From: Elymus sibiricus
Lineage: Eukaryota > Streptophyta > Magnoliopsida > Poales > Poaceae
Reading direction: 5' to 3'
Length of the DNA: 64,000 nt
NCBI GenBank assembly: GCA_039707655.1
Contig: CM077667.1
Location: 418,853,409 to 418,917,408, forward strand
The notes beneath the pieces are model-generated. The model made no database searches. It had not been told where the DNA came from and saw nothing but the letters and a program-made list of their open reading frames with translations. The position numbers were made by a program, and so were the translations under genes. This document shows positions 22,741 to 33,766 of this stretch, in pieces. Numbering within the stretch: position 1 is the stretch's first letter; each line of letters opens with the position of its first letter.

Positions 22741-23280
22741 CTCTAACCGTACCCCAGGACCCCCTCCCCTCCCCACGCAAATTTTCACTTTCTTGTATCT
22801 GCGCCGCCACCTTCCTTCACCGCCCTACGATGTTGACCCGCTCCACCGTATGTCCGCCACGATGGACATTGAGTCGACAGAGTACGTGGCCCGACTGTCG
22901 CGGTGGAAAACACGGAGAGCGTTGCCCTGTGTGCCCGACAACGCCTGCAAGAAGGCCGAGAAGGAGGTTGCAGCGAAGGAGGTCATCGACTTGGAGTATA
23001 TATGTCGATTCGGTTCCGGTGTCGCTTGACACACCTGCATGCACATTAGCACCCTCGGCCACCCACACGCCTTATGGCGTTCCGTCTTTGCAATGGCCCG
23101 ACATCCCGGATAGCTTCACGTAGGACCCAGATGCCTCACCGGACGTGGCATACAAGTTGTCATAGCTCCAACGGTCATGGACGATATCGTCAAGCCCAAG
23201 CTGCGAACATGCCCACCCACGGTTTGAGGATATGCCTTAACAAAATCCTCACCTATTTTAGTGTAGTAGATTAATTATGG
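22741..23280. other. Unassigned sequence between LINE and SANT remnant
   Basis: Two overlapping + frames (22734-23123 and 22586-23029) run through a GC-rich stretch without a convincing domain. An Ala/Glu/Lys-rich piece near 22950 might be the decayed N-terminal part of the SANT-type gene that follows, but I cannot establish it. Confidence 0.3.
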
Positions 23281-23890
23281 TGCATGTTTAGGACTCCTTC
23301 ATCAATCATGGAAATGATGAATGATCGGCCAGAGCCTCTAAATTGGGATATGGATGGCCAAAATTTACCTTTGTTTGATGATGGGCAATCCTCCAGCACC
23401 GGAAAAGAACGCAATGAAGTGAGGAAATGCATACTCAAGGAAAGAAGATATCTTGATGTGCCAAGCTTGGTTGAACACGACTGTGGATCCAATATGTGGA
23501 ACCGAGCAAAAGGGCTCGAAATATAGGGAAAACATCCTTTCATGGTTCCATGACCACAAAACACTACACAGAACCACATCCAATCCAAAGCGACCTTCAT
23601 GAGAGCTCTGTCAAACATAGGTGGGACGCCATCAAAGAGTACGTGAACGAGTTTTTACACTGCCTATATTTAAATGGTAAATAGGAACCAAAGTGGCATC
23701 ACAGCCAATAGCCATGTTTGTTTCATTTTCGCCACATTGGTCATCATCTTTCTTGTTTGTTTCATTTCTTACATTATTGACATGTGATTTCTCCTAGATG
23801 GGTTTGCGGCCATTTTGTACCATCAAGTTGAGAACAAACCATTCATGATGGTTAACTGTTAACGGAGTTGAATGGGTGAAAATGCAATCA
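23281..23890 (+). pseudogene. Decayed SANT/Myb-like gene remnant (Harbinger-associated type)
   Basis: In pieces across frames the sequence reads AWLNTTVDPICGTEQKGSKY (about 23463-23522), then WFHDHK, then KHRWDAIKEYVNEF (about 23610-23651). This is the spacing of the SANT/NAM-associated proteins abundant in grasses and related to the partner protein of PIF/Harbinger transposons. A possible intron (about 23690-23797, acceptor CTCCTAG) leads to ENKPFMMVNC, matching the next conserved block (KPF...HCW) of that family. Stops and at least two frameshifts break it. Whether it came from a transposon or a host gene cannot be told. Confidence 0.55.
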
Positions 23891-24559
23891 TGTTTTAATC
23901 GTATTTTAATGTTGATGATAATATACATACAAGGACTAATTATGTTTGCTAGGTGAATACTCATGTTTCAGTCCCCACAGAAACTATGTGATCATGGACC
24001 GACCCAAATGAATATGACTCAAGTATGGTAAAACGAAGGTAAGAAGCATGGTTTTTCCGTTAAATCTCGAGTTATAGGGATTCCACACTTTTAAGAGGGG
24101 ATCAAAGAGGTTCGTGGAGGATTATCGCAAGTCACATCTTCCTACCACCATTCCACTCATAAAATTAACAAAAATACAATGCCAAATCAGCCAACCTAGT
24201 TCCAATGTTAACATGGCCCAAATACCAAAACTCACCATAACAGTGATTGCTAGCTAGACATCCAGACTATGGCTGGCTTGTCTATGGTGCTACCCGAACA
24301 TCCGACTATATGGTCAGAACCATTAGCAATTTTCCCTCCTAGTCGGACCGTATGGGATCCTTCTCGAACATCCGGAACGTCCGAGGGTTGACCGAACGTT
24401 TTTCCCAGAAGCTTATATATAACATGCTTATGTCTATGCTTTCTTGGAATATCTCGCGTTATGTTCGGATATACAGATAACCAACACAAAACAACAGAAG
24501 GTTTACCTCCATTACTTGACTGTCTGGGTTCTCGAACATCTAGGCATTCGTTAGACTGA
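23891..24559. other. Left flank of Copia-2 (old repeat, possibly an LTR)
   Basis: No coding region. From about 24280 it carries motifs such as CGAACATCCG and GGAACGTCCG, matching CCGGACGT-type motifs on the other side of Copia-2 after 51460. The two flanks were continuous before Copia-2 inserted at ACTGA (24555-24559). They may be U3 of an older Copia-type LTR. Confidence 0.35.
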
Positions 24560-26143
24560 TGAAAGCACATATGCTCCCTTGGTGGTTTTGATAATTCATG
24601 ACAACATACATTGTCTCTTGAACTAATAGTTTTATCTAGCTTATTTCAGATGAAGTCCACAGAGAGGATTGGCTAAAAGATTGTGTGGGGAACCTCCCCA
24701 AGGAAAGGAAGGAATAGGATTGGCCATGCTTCAAGAATGAGGACTCTACATTCTACATTTTGTGAGAAATCACTTTGAGTCCATAGGAAAGCTAATACTA
24801 TTAAAAGAGGTTGAGGTAAATATGATGATCTGGTTGTTCAAGTGCTTAGAGGTAGCCACCAAAAATAATCACCCACTTGCCCACACATATCCTCTGTCCA
24901 AAGCCAAAAGTCTAAATTCGGTGATACCAACTTCCCATTCGGATCCACCGAGTTTATCCAAGACAGAAGCCAAACCAAACCCTAGCATCTCGATACTACC
25001 AACATTCCTTTTGTTGCCATCGAAACCAGTGACCAACTCTCTGTTAGCCATTTTCAAGAATCGGTCCCACCGAGTTTTGAGAATCGGTCTCACCGAGAAG
25101 TTGGACCAACTCTCTGTTAACCCATTTCTTGAAATCGGTCACACCGAGTTTAAGGAATCGGTCTCACCGAGTTTTCGTAACTGTCTAGGTCACCCATATT
25201 GGTACCACCGAGATTCATATATCGGTCTCACCGAAAATGCCAAAGTTGCCACATTTTGCACTAGTCGGCGCAACCGAGTTTTCACTTCGGTTTCACCGAG
25301 TTGGCAATAATGTTGTAACGGTTGGATTTTTGGTGATGCCTATATATACCCCTCCACCACCACTCACTCGCAAAAGAAGCACTCAGAACATACACCCACT
25401 TGCCATATCCAATTTTATGAGAGAGAACCACCTACCCTTGTGTCGAGGTCAAGATCATCCACTCCAACCATATGGATCTTCATTTCTAGCCTCCCCAAGT
25501 TGCTCTCCATCCAATCAATCTCTTCTACCCATGCCAAAATTGTGAGAGAGTGATTGAGTGTTGAGGAGACTGTCTTTTGAAGCACAAGAGCAAGGAGTTC
25601 ATCATACTACCACATCTATTACCTATTGAAGGGTGGTGCCTCCTAGATTGGTTAGGTGTCGCTTGGGAGCCTCCTTCTTCATGATTGTGGAGTGGAACCA
25701 AGAAGTTTGTACGGGCAAGGAGATCGCTACTTCGTGAAGATCTACCTCGAGTGAGGCTAGTCCTTTGTGGACGGAAGCCGTTATGGAATAGACGAGGTTG
25801 CTACTTCGTGGACCCTTCGTGGGTGGAGCCCTCCGTGGACTCTCATGACCGTTACCCTCCGTGGGTTGAAGTCTCCATAAACGTGGACGTACGATAGCAC
25901 CACCTATCGGAACCACGGGAAAAATCTTCGTGTCTCCAATTGCGTTTGATCTTCCTATCTCTACTCTCTTACATATGCTTCTCCTTACTTTCCGTTGCCA
26001 TACTTTTTGACTAGCATGTGTAGGGTGCATTAGACTTGTTAGAATTGTTAAAATCTGCCAACCAATTGGGAAAAGTTTAGGTTTTTAATTTGTCAAGTAG
26101 TCTATTCACCCCCCCTCTAGACATCCCTTCTAGTGATCCCACA
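24560..26143 (+). repeat. Copia-2 5' LTR
   Basis: 1,584-bp LTR, TGAAAGCAC to GATCCCACA. U3 between about 24910 and 25305 holds roughly ten copies of a palindromic motif TCGGTnnnACCGA. TATATATACCCCTCC near 25340 is the likely TATA region. No ORF in it is credible. Confidence 0.92.
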
Positions 26144-26145
26144 AT

Positions 26146-26157
26146 TGGTATCAGAGC
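26146..26157 (+). promoter_or_regulatory. Copia-2 primer binding site (initiator tRNA-Met)
   Basis: TGGTATCAGAGC, three bases after the 5' LTR, is the classical plant Copia primer site complementary to the initiator methionine tRNA. Confidence 0.93.
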
Positions 26158-26200
26158 TTTGGTCTCCATAGCCTTGGTTTTATCACCATTGGAGGAAGAT

Positions 26201-26788
26201 GGATATGTCTAGTTTGGGGAGTCTTAGTTGTAGAGTGCCGTTCTCGATGGGGAGTACTATAGTTAACGAAAATATGAAATGCTTGTGTTATTCAATGAAT
26301 TCCATTTGAACAAGTATGTTAAGAACCCCTATGTACCTCCCATTGATCCTTTACATCCCACACACGAAGAGGAAATTGATATGCTTCATAATCTTAGAAC
26401 CATTAATCTTATCATTAGAGGATTGCCTAGAATTGTGTTTGATCAAATGAAGAATTTTGAATGTGCTTATACTTTGTGGAATGATTTGGAGAAACAATAT
26501 CCAAATTATTCATTGAGTAATCTTGAAGAAATTCTTCATAAATCTATTGCTTTTCACAAAATGATGCCTAGTGATCCTAGGTTTGATGACTATCTATTTG
26601 AGCTTAGAGACCTCATGCGTGCTAAAGGAGATGTCATAACTATCAACAACATCATTGTTGAAGTCATTCATATTCATAATCTTGAACATTGTCATGATCA
26701 CAACTCTAACGAGTCTCTTGTTTCTTATGACGAGGATTTCCCACTTGATGATGACAATGTGGAACATGGCTACTAGGATGAAGATGAG
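26201..26788 (+). pseudogene. Copia-2 gag (truncated, no zinc knuckle)
   Basis: Gag remnant. A possible start at 26200 is out of frame with the main gag frame (26279-26776), so there is a frameshift near 26270. The main frame has the UBN2-type gag core (LRTINLIIRGLP near 26393; ECAYTLWNDLEKQY near 26460). After the in-frame TAG at 26774-26776 the same frame runs straight into protease at about 26870, with no CCHC zinc knuckle and a much shortened C-terminus, so an internal deletion has probably removed the nucleocapsid region. Confidence 0.75.
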
Positions 26789-29765
26789 TTGTTCGACATC
26801 GAGTATGAGAAGACTATGAAGAATCTAAGTCTCATGGCAAACTTCAAGGATTACATGTTCGGAGGAAAAGAGTGGATTCGCGATAGTGGATGCACCGATC
26901 ATATGACCGGAGATAGAGATATGTTTCAAGAGACCGAACCAAACCATGGACCGCGAAGGTATGTGACTTTTGGAGACAACTCCAAGGGTAAGGTACTTGG
27001 TATTGGTAAGGTGGCCATATCTCATGATAGCTCTATTCAAAATGTCATGCTTGTTGAATCCCTTGGCTACAATCTTCTTTCCGTATCTAGACTTGCCGAC
27101 TTCGGTTTTAATGTGCTATTTACCAAAGTAGATTGCCAAGTGTTTCGTCAAGATAATCATAGCATGGTATTTACCGGTTTCCGTAGAGATGATCTATACA
27201 TTATCGATTTCACTAAGAGATCCAAACCTCGTACTTGTCTTATTGCAAAATCTTCTAAAGGTTGGCTTTGGCATAGAAGGCTAGGACATGTTGGTATGCG
27301 TAATCTAGACAAGCTCATCAAAGGTGATCAAATACTTGGTGTTAAAGATGTTATCTTTGACAAAGATAGACTTTGTAGTGCTTGTCAAGCAGGAAAGCAA
27401 GTAGGTGGAAGTCATCCCGTAAAGAATATCATGACTACTAGGAGGGCACTCGAGTTGCTTCATATGGATCTTTTTGGTCCCAATGCTTACAAGAGCCTCG
27501 GTGGAAATTCCTTTGGTCTAGTTATAGTTGATGATTTTTCCAGATTTACGTGGGTATTCTTTCTTGATGATAAGTCGCAGGTGCAAAACATTTTCAATAA
27601 CTTCGCTCGCAAAGCACAAAATCAGTTTGAAGTGAAGATCAAGAAAGTTCGGAGCGACAATGGATCGGAGTTCAAGAACACGAATGTGGATTCCTTTCTT
27701 GACGAAGAAGGGATCTCACATGAGTTCGCGGCTACGCACACGCCTCAACAAAATGGAGCGGTTGAGAGGAAGAACCGGACTCTTATAGAGATGGCTAGAA
27801 CGATGCTCGACGAATACAAGATGCCAAGACACTTTTGGGCGGAAGCCGTGGAAACAACTTGTCATGCTATGAATCGACTCTACCTTCACAAGCTTCTCGG
27901 TAAAACGGCATACCAGATACTCACCAGTAACAAGCCCCACGTTGGATACTTTCGAGTATTCGGCTCCAAGTGTTACATTCTTGATAAGCATCATCGTTCT
28001 AAATTTGCTCCTAAGTCTCATGAAGGTTTCCTACTCGGTTATGGATCAAACTCTCACACTTACCATGTCTACAACAACTTCACTCGAAAAGTTGAAGAGA
28101 CGGTAGATGTGAAGTTTGATGAATCTAATGGTTCGCAAGTCGAACAATTGCCAAATGATGTAGGAGATAAGGAACCTTCAGAAGCTATCCAAGACTTGTC
28201 CTTTGGCAAGATTCGTCCCATGGAGTTGAAGGAAAGTACCTCGTCAACTCAAGTGAAAGCCCCTACTTCACGTCAAGGTGAACCTGAACACGACATGGAG
28301 GCATCCACAAGCGGTACATGACAAGATGAAGAGGAGGAAGAAGTTCATCATGAAGATCCACCACAACCTCCTTCACCATCACCTCAAGGAGATGACACCT
28401 TCAACAACCATGAAGAAGAAGATGATGATGAAGAAGCTCCGCCATCCAGCAAGAAAAATCTACCCCGAGTTCGAGCAAGAGTGAACAAAAATCATCCTCT
28501 AGATCAAATCTTCGGTGACATACAAACCGGGAGGATAACTCGCTCTAAAACTCGATTAGCTAACTTTTGTGAGCATTATTCATTCATCTCTAGTATTGAG
28601 CCTTTGAAGGTAGAAGAAGCTCTTCAGGACCCAGATTGGGTGGATGCTATGCACGAGGAGCTACACAACTTCGAGAGGAACGAAGTGTGGACACTAGTGG
28701 AGAAGCCCAAAGACGAGCAAAACATCATCGGAACCAAATGGGTGTTTCGGAACAAACAAGACAAAGACGGTCAAGTCGTACGCAACAAGGCGCGTCTCGT
28801 GGCTCAAGGCTACACCCAAGTCAAAGGTATGGACTACGGTGAGACTTATGCCCCCGTTGCTAGACTTGAGGCTATACGTATACTTCTTGCTTATGCTAAT
28901 CACCATGATATCACTCTTTATCAAATGGATATTAAAAGTGCTTTTTTAAATGGTGAGATTGAAGAAGAGGTCTATGTTAAACAACCCCCTAGTTTTGTAA
29001 ACCCTACGAAACCTAATCATGTCTACAAGCTTCGTAAAGCTCTCTATGGCCTCAAGCAAGCCCCACGAGCTTGGTACAAATGCTTAACGAAGTTTCTTAT
29101 CGAAACAGGTTTTGAAATTGGTAAAATTGACGCAACCTTATTTACTAAAAGGGTTAATGGTGAATTATTTGTGTGCCAAATTTATGCGGATGATATTACC
29201 TTTGGATCTACTAACCCACAATTTGGTGAGAAATTTGGAAGGTTGATGTCCGAGAAGTATGAGATGTCCATGATGTGTGAGCTGAAATTTTTCCTTGGCT
29301 TGCAAATCAAGCAAACGAGAGAAGGAACTTTCATCTCTCAAAGCAAGTATACCAAGGACTTGATTAAGAAGTTCAACATGCAAGAGTGTAAAGGTATGAA
29401 AATTCCTATTGCTACTAGTGGACATGTTGACCTCACCAAGGAGGACAAACCGATTGATCAAAAGGTTTATCGATCAATGATTGGTTCATTGCTCTATCTA
29501 TGTGCCTCCCGTCCCAACATTATGCTTAGTGTGTGCATGTGCGCTAGATATCAAGCCGCTCCTAAAGAGTGTCATCTTAAGGCCGTGAAAAGAATTGTGA
29601 GATACTTGATACAAACGCCAAACTTTGGCATATGGTATCCTAAGGGATCTTCTTTTAACCTTGTTGGCTATTCCGACTCGGACTATGCCGGAGATAAGGT
29701 TGATAGAAAATCCACCTAGGGCACATGTCAATTTCTTGGTAGATCTCTTGTGTCTTGGTTATCCA
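26789..29765 (+). pseudogene. Copia-2 protease, integrase, reverse transcriptase, partial RNase H
   Basis: Protease has IRDSGCTDHMTG near 26880. GAG-pre-integrase has HRRLGHVG near 27275 and CSACQAGK near 27378. Integrase core aspartates are in HMDLFGP (about 27462) and RSDNGSEF (about 27653), with glutamate in QQNGAVERKNR near 27750. A TGA at 28319-28321 interrupts an acidic linker in the same frame. Reverse transcriptase (GTKWVFRNKQDKDG near 28731) has YADD near 29186 in place of the more common YVDD. RNase H begins near 29665 (GYSDSDYAGDKVDRKST); a TAG at 29717-29719 precedes the solo-LTR insertion at 29766. The rest of RNase H is at 31215-31590. Confidence 0.9.
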
Positions 29766-31214
29766 TGAAAGCACATCTGCTCCCTTGGTGGTTTTGGTAA
29801 TTAATAACAACATATATCTCATTGGACTAATGTTTCCACTAAGTATATTTACTTTGTATACTTAGTGGAAACATTAATGTTTTCACAATGTTTCCACTAA
29901 GTATAGCCATCCCATATATCTCATTGGACTAATGTTTCCACTAAGTATATCTCATTGAAGCTTTGCCAATTCTATTCCTTGCATCTTGGGGTCTCATTGG
30001 ACTAATGTTTCCACAAGCTCTCCCACAAAATACTCTGTCTAAACCCTACCATACAAAATCGGTGCCACCAAGTTTCCCACTCGGCCCTACCAATTTTCAT
30101 CTCAGACAGAATCCAGCCAAACCCTAGCTTCTCGGTACAACCAAGTTCTTTATCGGTGCAACCGAGTTTTGGTGACCAACATTCTGATGTCCCATTTTAT
30201 AAAATCGGAATTTCTGAGTTTTATGATTTGGTGTCACCGAGTTTGGAAACTACCCTCGGCCACTCATATCGGTACTACCGAGAATCATATATTGGTCTCA
30301 CCGAGATTCCTAAAGTTGCCACATTTTGAACAATCAGTACGACCGAGTTTTACTTCGGTTTCACCGAGTTGGTCAATAATGGTGTAACGGTTCTATTTTT
30401 GGGGATGCCTATATATACCCCTCCACCACATCCCACTCGCAAGAGAAGCACTCAGAACAGTTCCCCACTTCCCATATCCAAATTTCTGAGAGAGAGCCAC
30501 CTACCCTTGTGTTGAGATCAAGATCATCCACTCCAACCATATGGATCTTGATTTCTAGCCTCCCCAAGTTGCTTTCCGCCCAATCATTCTCTTCTACCAA
30601 GCCAAATCTATGAGAGAGTGATTGAGTGTTGAGGAGTCTATCATCTTGAAGCACAAGAGCAAGGAGTTCATCATCACTATCAAGCCTATTACCTTTTGGA
30701 GGGTGGTGCCTCCTAGATTGGTTAGGTGTTTCTTGGGAGCCTCTTACTTCGTGTTGTGGAGTTGAACCAAGAAGTTTCTACGGGCAAGGAGATCGCCTAC
30801 TTCGTGAAGATCTACCCATAGTGAGGCTAGTCCTTCGTGGACGGAAGTTGTTATGGAATAGTCAAGGTTGCTACTTCGTGGACCCTTATGGGTGGAGCCC
30901 TCCGTGGACTCTCGTGACCGTTAGCCTCTGTGGGTTGAAGACTCCATAAACGTGGATGTACGATAGCGCACCTATCGGAACCACGGGAAAAATCTTCGTG
31001 TCTACAATTGCGTTTGATCTTCTAATCCCTACCCTCTACTACATGTGCTTGTCTTTACTTTCCGCTGCTATACTCTTAGACATGCATGTGTAGGGTGTGC
31101 TTGACTTGCTATCATTGCTAAAATCTGCCCACAACTAAAATTGGGAAAAAGTAGAATTTTTATTTGGTCAAGTAGTCTAATCACCCCCCCTCTAGACATA
31201 CTTTATATCCTACA
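29766..31214 (+). mobile_element. Solo LTR of the Copia-2 family inside RNase H
   Basis: A 1,449-bp LTR, TGAAAGCAC to ATCCTACA, with exact target duplication ATCCA (29761-29765 and 31215-31219). It is similar throughout to the Copia-2 LTR but has no internal domain, so the element was lost by LTR-LTR recombination. Near its left end a perfect palindrome (29829-29875) and repeated copies of ATTGGACTAATGTTTCCAC set it apart from other copies. Confidence 0.93.
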
Positions 31215-31590
31215 ATCCAAGAAACAAAACTCGGTATCTCTATCTACCTCCGAAGCGGAATACATTGCCACCGGATCAAGTTGTGCTCAATTGCTATGGA
31301 TGACTCAAACTCTTAAGGATTATGGAATCCATGTGAGACATGTTCCATTGTTGTGTGACAATGATAGAGCTATTAAGATTGCTCATAATCCCGTGCAACA
31401 TTCTCGAACTAAACATATTCAAGTTCATCATCATTTCATTCGTGATCATGTTGCCAAAGGGGACATTAATCTCAAACATGTTTGCACTAACAAGCAATTG
31501 GCTGATATCTTTACTAAGCCACTTGATGAGAAAGTGTTTTGTCATTTGAGGAGTGAGTTGAACATCATTGATGCTTCAAACTTGAGCTAA
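31215..31590 (+). pseudogene. Copia-2 RNase H C-terminal part
   Basis: Resumption of the Copia-2 frame after the solo LTR: STSEAEYIATGSSCAQ near 31246, LLCDNDRAIKIAHNPV near 31354, KTKHI-type RTKHIQVHHHFIRDHV near 31410 and ADIFTKPL near 31504. It ends with TAA at 31588-31590. This is the standard Copia RNase H ending, with no further ORF directly after it. Confidence 0.9.
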
Positions 31591-32554
31591 ACTCACTCGG
31601 ATGCATGCAAGGGCATGAGCTTACATGACTATTCCATGTTACACTTGATATGACACTATCTTATACCTTTGAAATATATGCTCCCTTGTATTGTATCTAA
31701 CCTTTTGTAGGTACTTGGAAGAACTACACTCCACAAGATTGCGATCAACTCATATCACAAGCAATCTTGTCGTGGCCGAGTATCCACAACCCTTCTTTGA
31801 TAATGGAAGGAAGAAGACAACACAAACTATATCCTTGACTTATATATTATGAAAATTTCTCTATTGTCATTTGGATATATACGTTGTTCTTCCTTGCATG
31901 ACTAACTCTTGTAGGAGGACCTACCTTCAAAGAAAATATGGATTGCTCCCAACTCAAAATGATCTTGATCAACTTCAAGCATCCACAAGAAGTTCTCCCA
32001 CATACCACGTCATCAACATCACTCAATGGTATGTGCTCATATCCTTGAAATAGCTTTACTCCAAGTCATGAGATAAAGCAACTCAAGAGATATGAAAACA
32101 TTAAAATGCTTAATCGAAAAGTGGTAACCCCATTTTGATCTTAACGTAGAGCATGACCTATGATCAAGTATTCTTGCTTGGCTCCTTAAGTCAATATACT
32201 CTAATATAGGTGACCTAGTCACCGCCCATCATCTAGATGAAGTATCTTGTTGGGTTCGTCTTTTAGTTGCATGATTTCTTGGAACCACTCAATTTCCATC
32301 TAGTTGAAAATTCATTGCGAATCCTTTTATTCTATTGAAACTTTCAAAAAATTGCTTTTGACAAACTTTGCCAAGTTTCTGTTTTGCCTTTCGGAGCCTC
32401 CGATCCAAATAACTCAGTATCACCGATCATGCAGATAAGCTGCACAATCTTATATCGGTTCCACTGACTCATTTGCCTCGGAGCCACTGATTTTGCTATC
32501 TTCTGTGTTCTTTGACAAATTTAGCAAATCTCCATTTCTTCAAGGATCCCTTTG
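31591..32554. other. Copia-2 3' untranslated region, first part
   Basis: About 1 kb without a supported gene. Short frames (for example 31871-32053) have no domain. In some Sireviruses an extra ORF occupies this position, but none is recognisable here. Confidence 0.4.
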
Positions 32555-33627
32555 TTAAAAAGGGGGGAGAAACTTTCTTCCAGGACCCCTATGTCAAAGG
32601 GGGAGAAATTTTAAAGAGCCTTTTCAGATGATAAAAGGGGGAGAAAAGGTCTTCAAGGATCCCTTAGTCTCAACTACTCTCAAGTAACCCTACTTTCTAT
32701 GACCCTTATTCTCAAGGATCCCTTCCCTCTCAATGATCCCTTTCCTCTGACCCTTTGTGTCACCCTTTTTGGAAATTAATGCCAAAGGGGGAGAAATATC
32801 AAAGCTTATACTTGCTAACAAAGGGGGAGAAATCTCAAAAGGGGGAGAATGTCAAAGCTTATGCTTGTATATGGGGGAGAATATCAAGGGGGAGAATATA
32901 AATAAGGGGAGAACATATCAAGGGGGAGAGCATCTAAGAACATCTAAGCTTATGCTTACCCAATGTGGGGGAAATATTTGTTCATGTCTAACATAAACAT
33001 ATCTCCTTGTTATTGTGTTTTAGACTTGATTGCCTATTAGTGCTAGACTTGTCTCACCCTACCTACTCCCAATATCTACATGCTAAGATTCAGGGGGAGA
33101 GGAAGATTTACAAATCCATATTTAGGGGAGAAAGTTCTAAATGTGTTTTGGAGACATATCAATCTTCAGAAACTCTATTCTTCATATGTCTTCAATATCT
33201 TGGTACTCTTGAATCCTTTTGCATTTGGATATGTAGAATACTCTTGTGTTTTCTAACATTGTTTTCTCAAGTGTGTCTCTACTACTAGAATGCTCAAGAA
33301 CTTCAAGGTAAGTATATGCATCATATCCTTGGTCAAGATGATCTCTTGCTTCTTGCACATATTGTTTGCAAGGGTGCAGTCTTGAACATGAAAACACCTC
33401 ATTCACATATATTTGATGCATATAGACAAGATATACATGACTTCTCATGTCCTTTCTACTATGTGTGTGTTCAAGCATTCCAAAGCAACTATCCTTTAAA
33501 ATGGATCGCACACATTTATGGGGAGCTTGTATTAGTCATGTATCCTTCAAAGCTATCACATATTCCTGCATATCTTAATTTGAAGCTTTGATTGTATGTT
33601 TTCATCAATTACCAAAAAGGGGGAGAT
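32555..33627 (+). repeat. Copia-2 multiple polypurine tracts
   Basis: Ten or more copies of AAGGGGGAGA or close variants between about 32560 and 33626, densest at 32780-32930, with the terminal copy (AAAAAGGGGGAGAT) directly before the 3' LTR start at 33628. Multiple polypurine tracts upstream of the 3' LTR are a described Sirevirus feature. Confidence 0.85.
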
Positions 33628-33766
33628 TGAAAGCACATATGCTCCCTTGGTAGTTTTGATATTTCATGAAAACATACATTGTCTCTTGGACTAATAGTTT
33701 TATCTAGCTTATTTCAGATGAAGTCCACGGAGAGGATTGGCTAAAAGATTGCGTGGAGATCCTTCT
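33628..33766 (+). repeat. Copia-2 3' LTR, segment 1
   Basis: Starts TGAAAGCACATATGCTCCC and matches the first about 140 bases of the 5' LTR up to the Gypsy-A insertion. The last five bases (CTTCT) correspond to CTCCC at 40907-40911, the presumed target duplication with two C-to-T changes. Confidence 0.9.

Noticed and set aside
22586..23123. Two + strand ORFs (129 and 147 codons)
   Set aside because: The first part is the antisense of the LINE remnant; the rest has no recognisable domain, so no gene is called.
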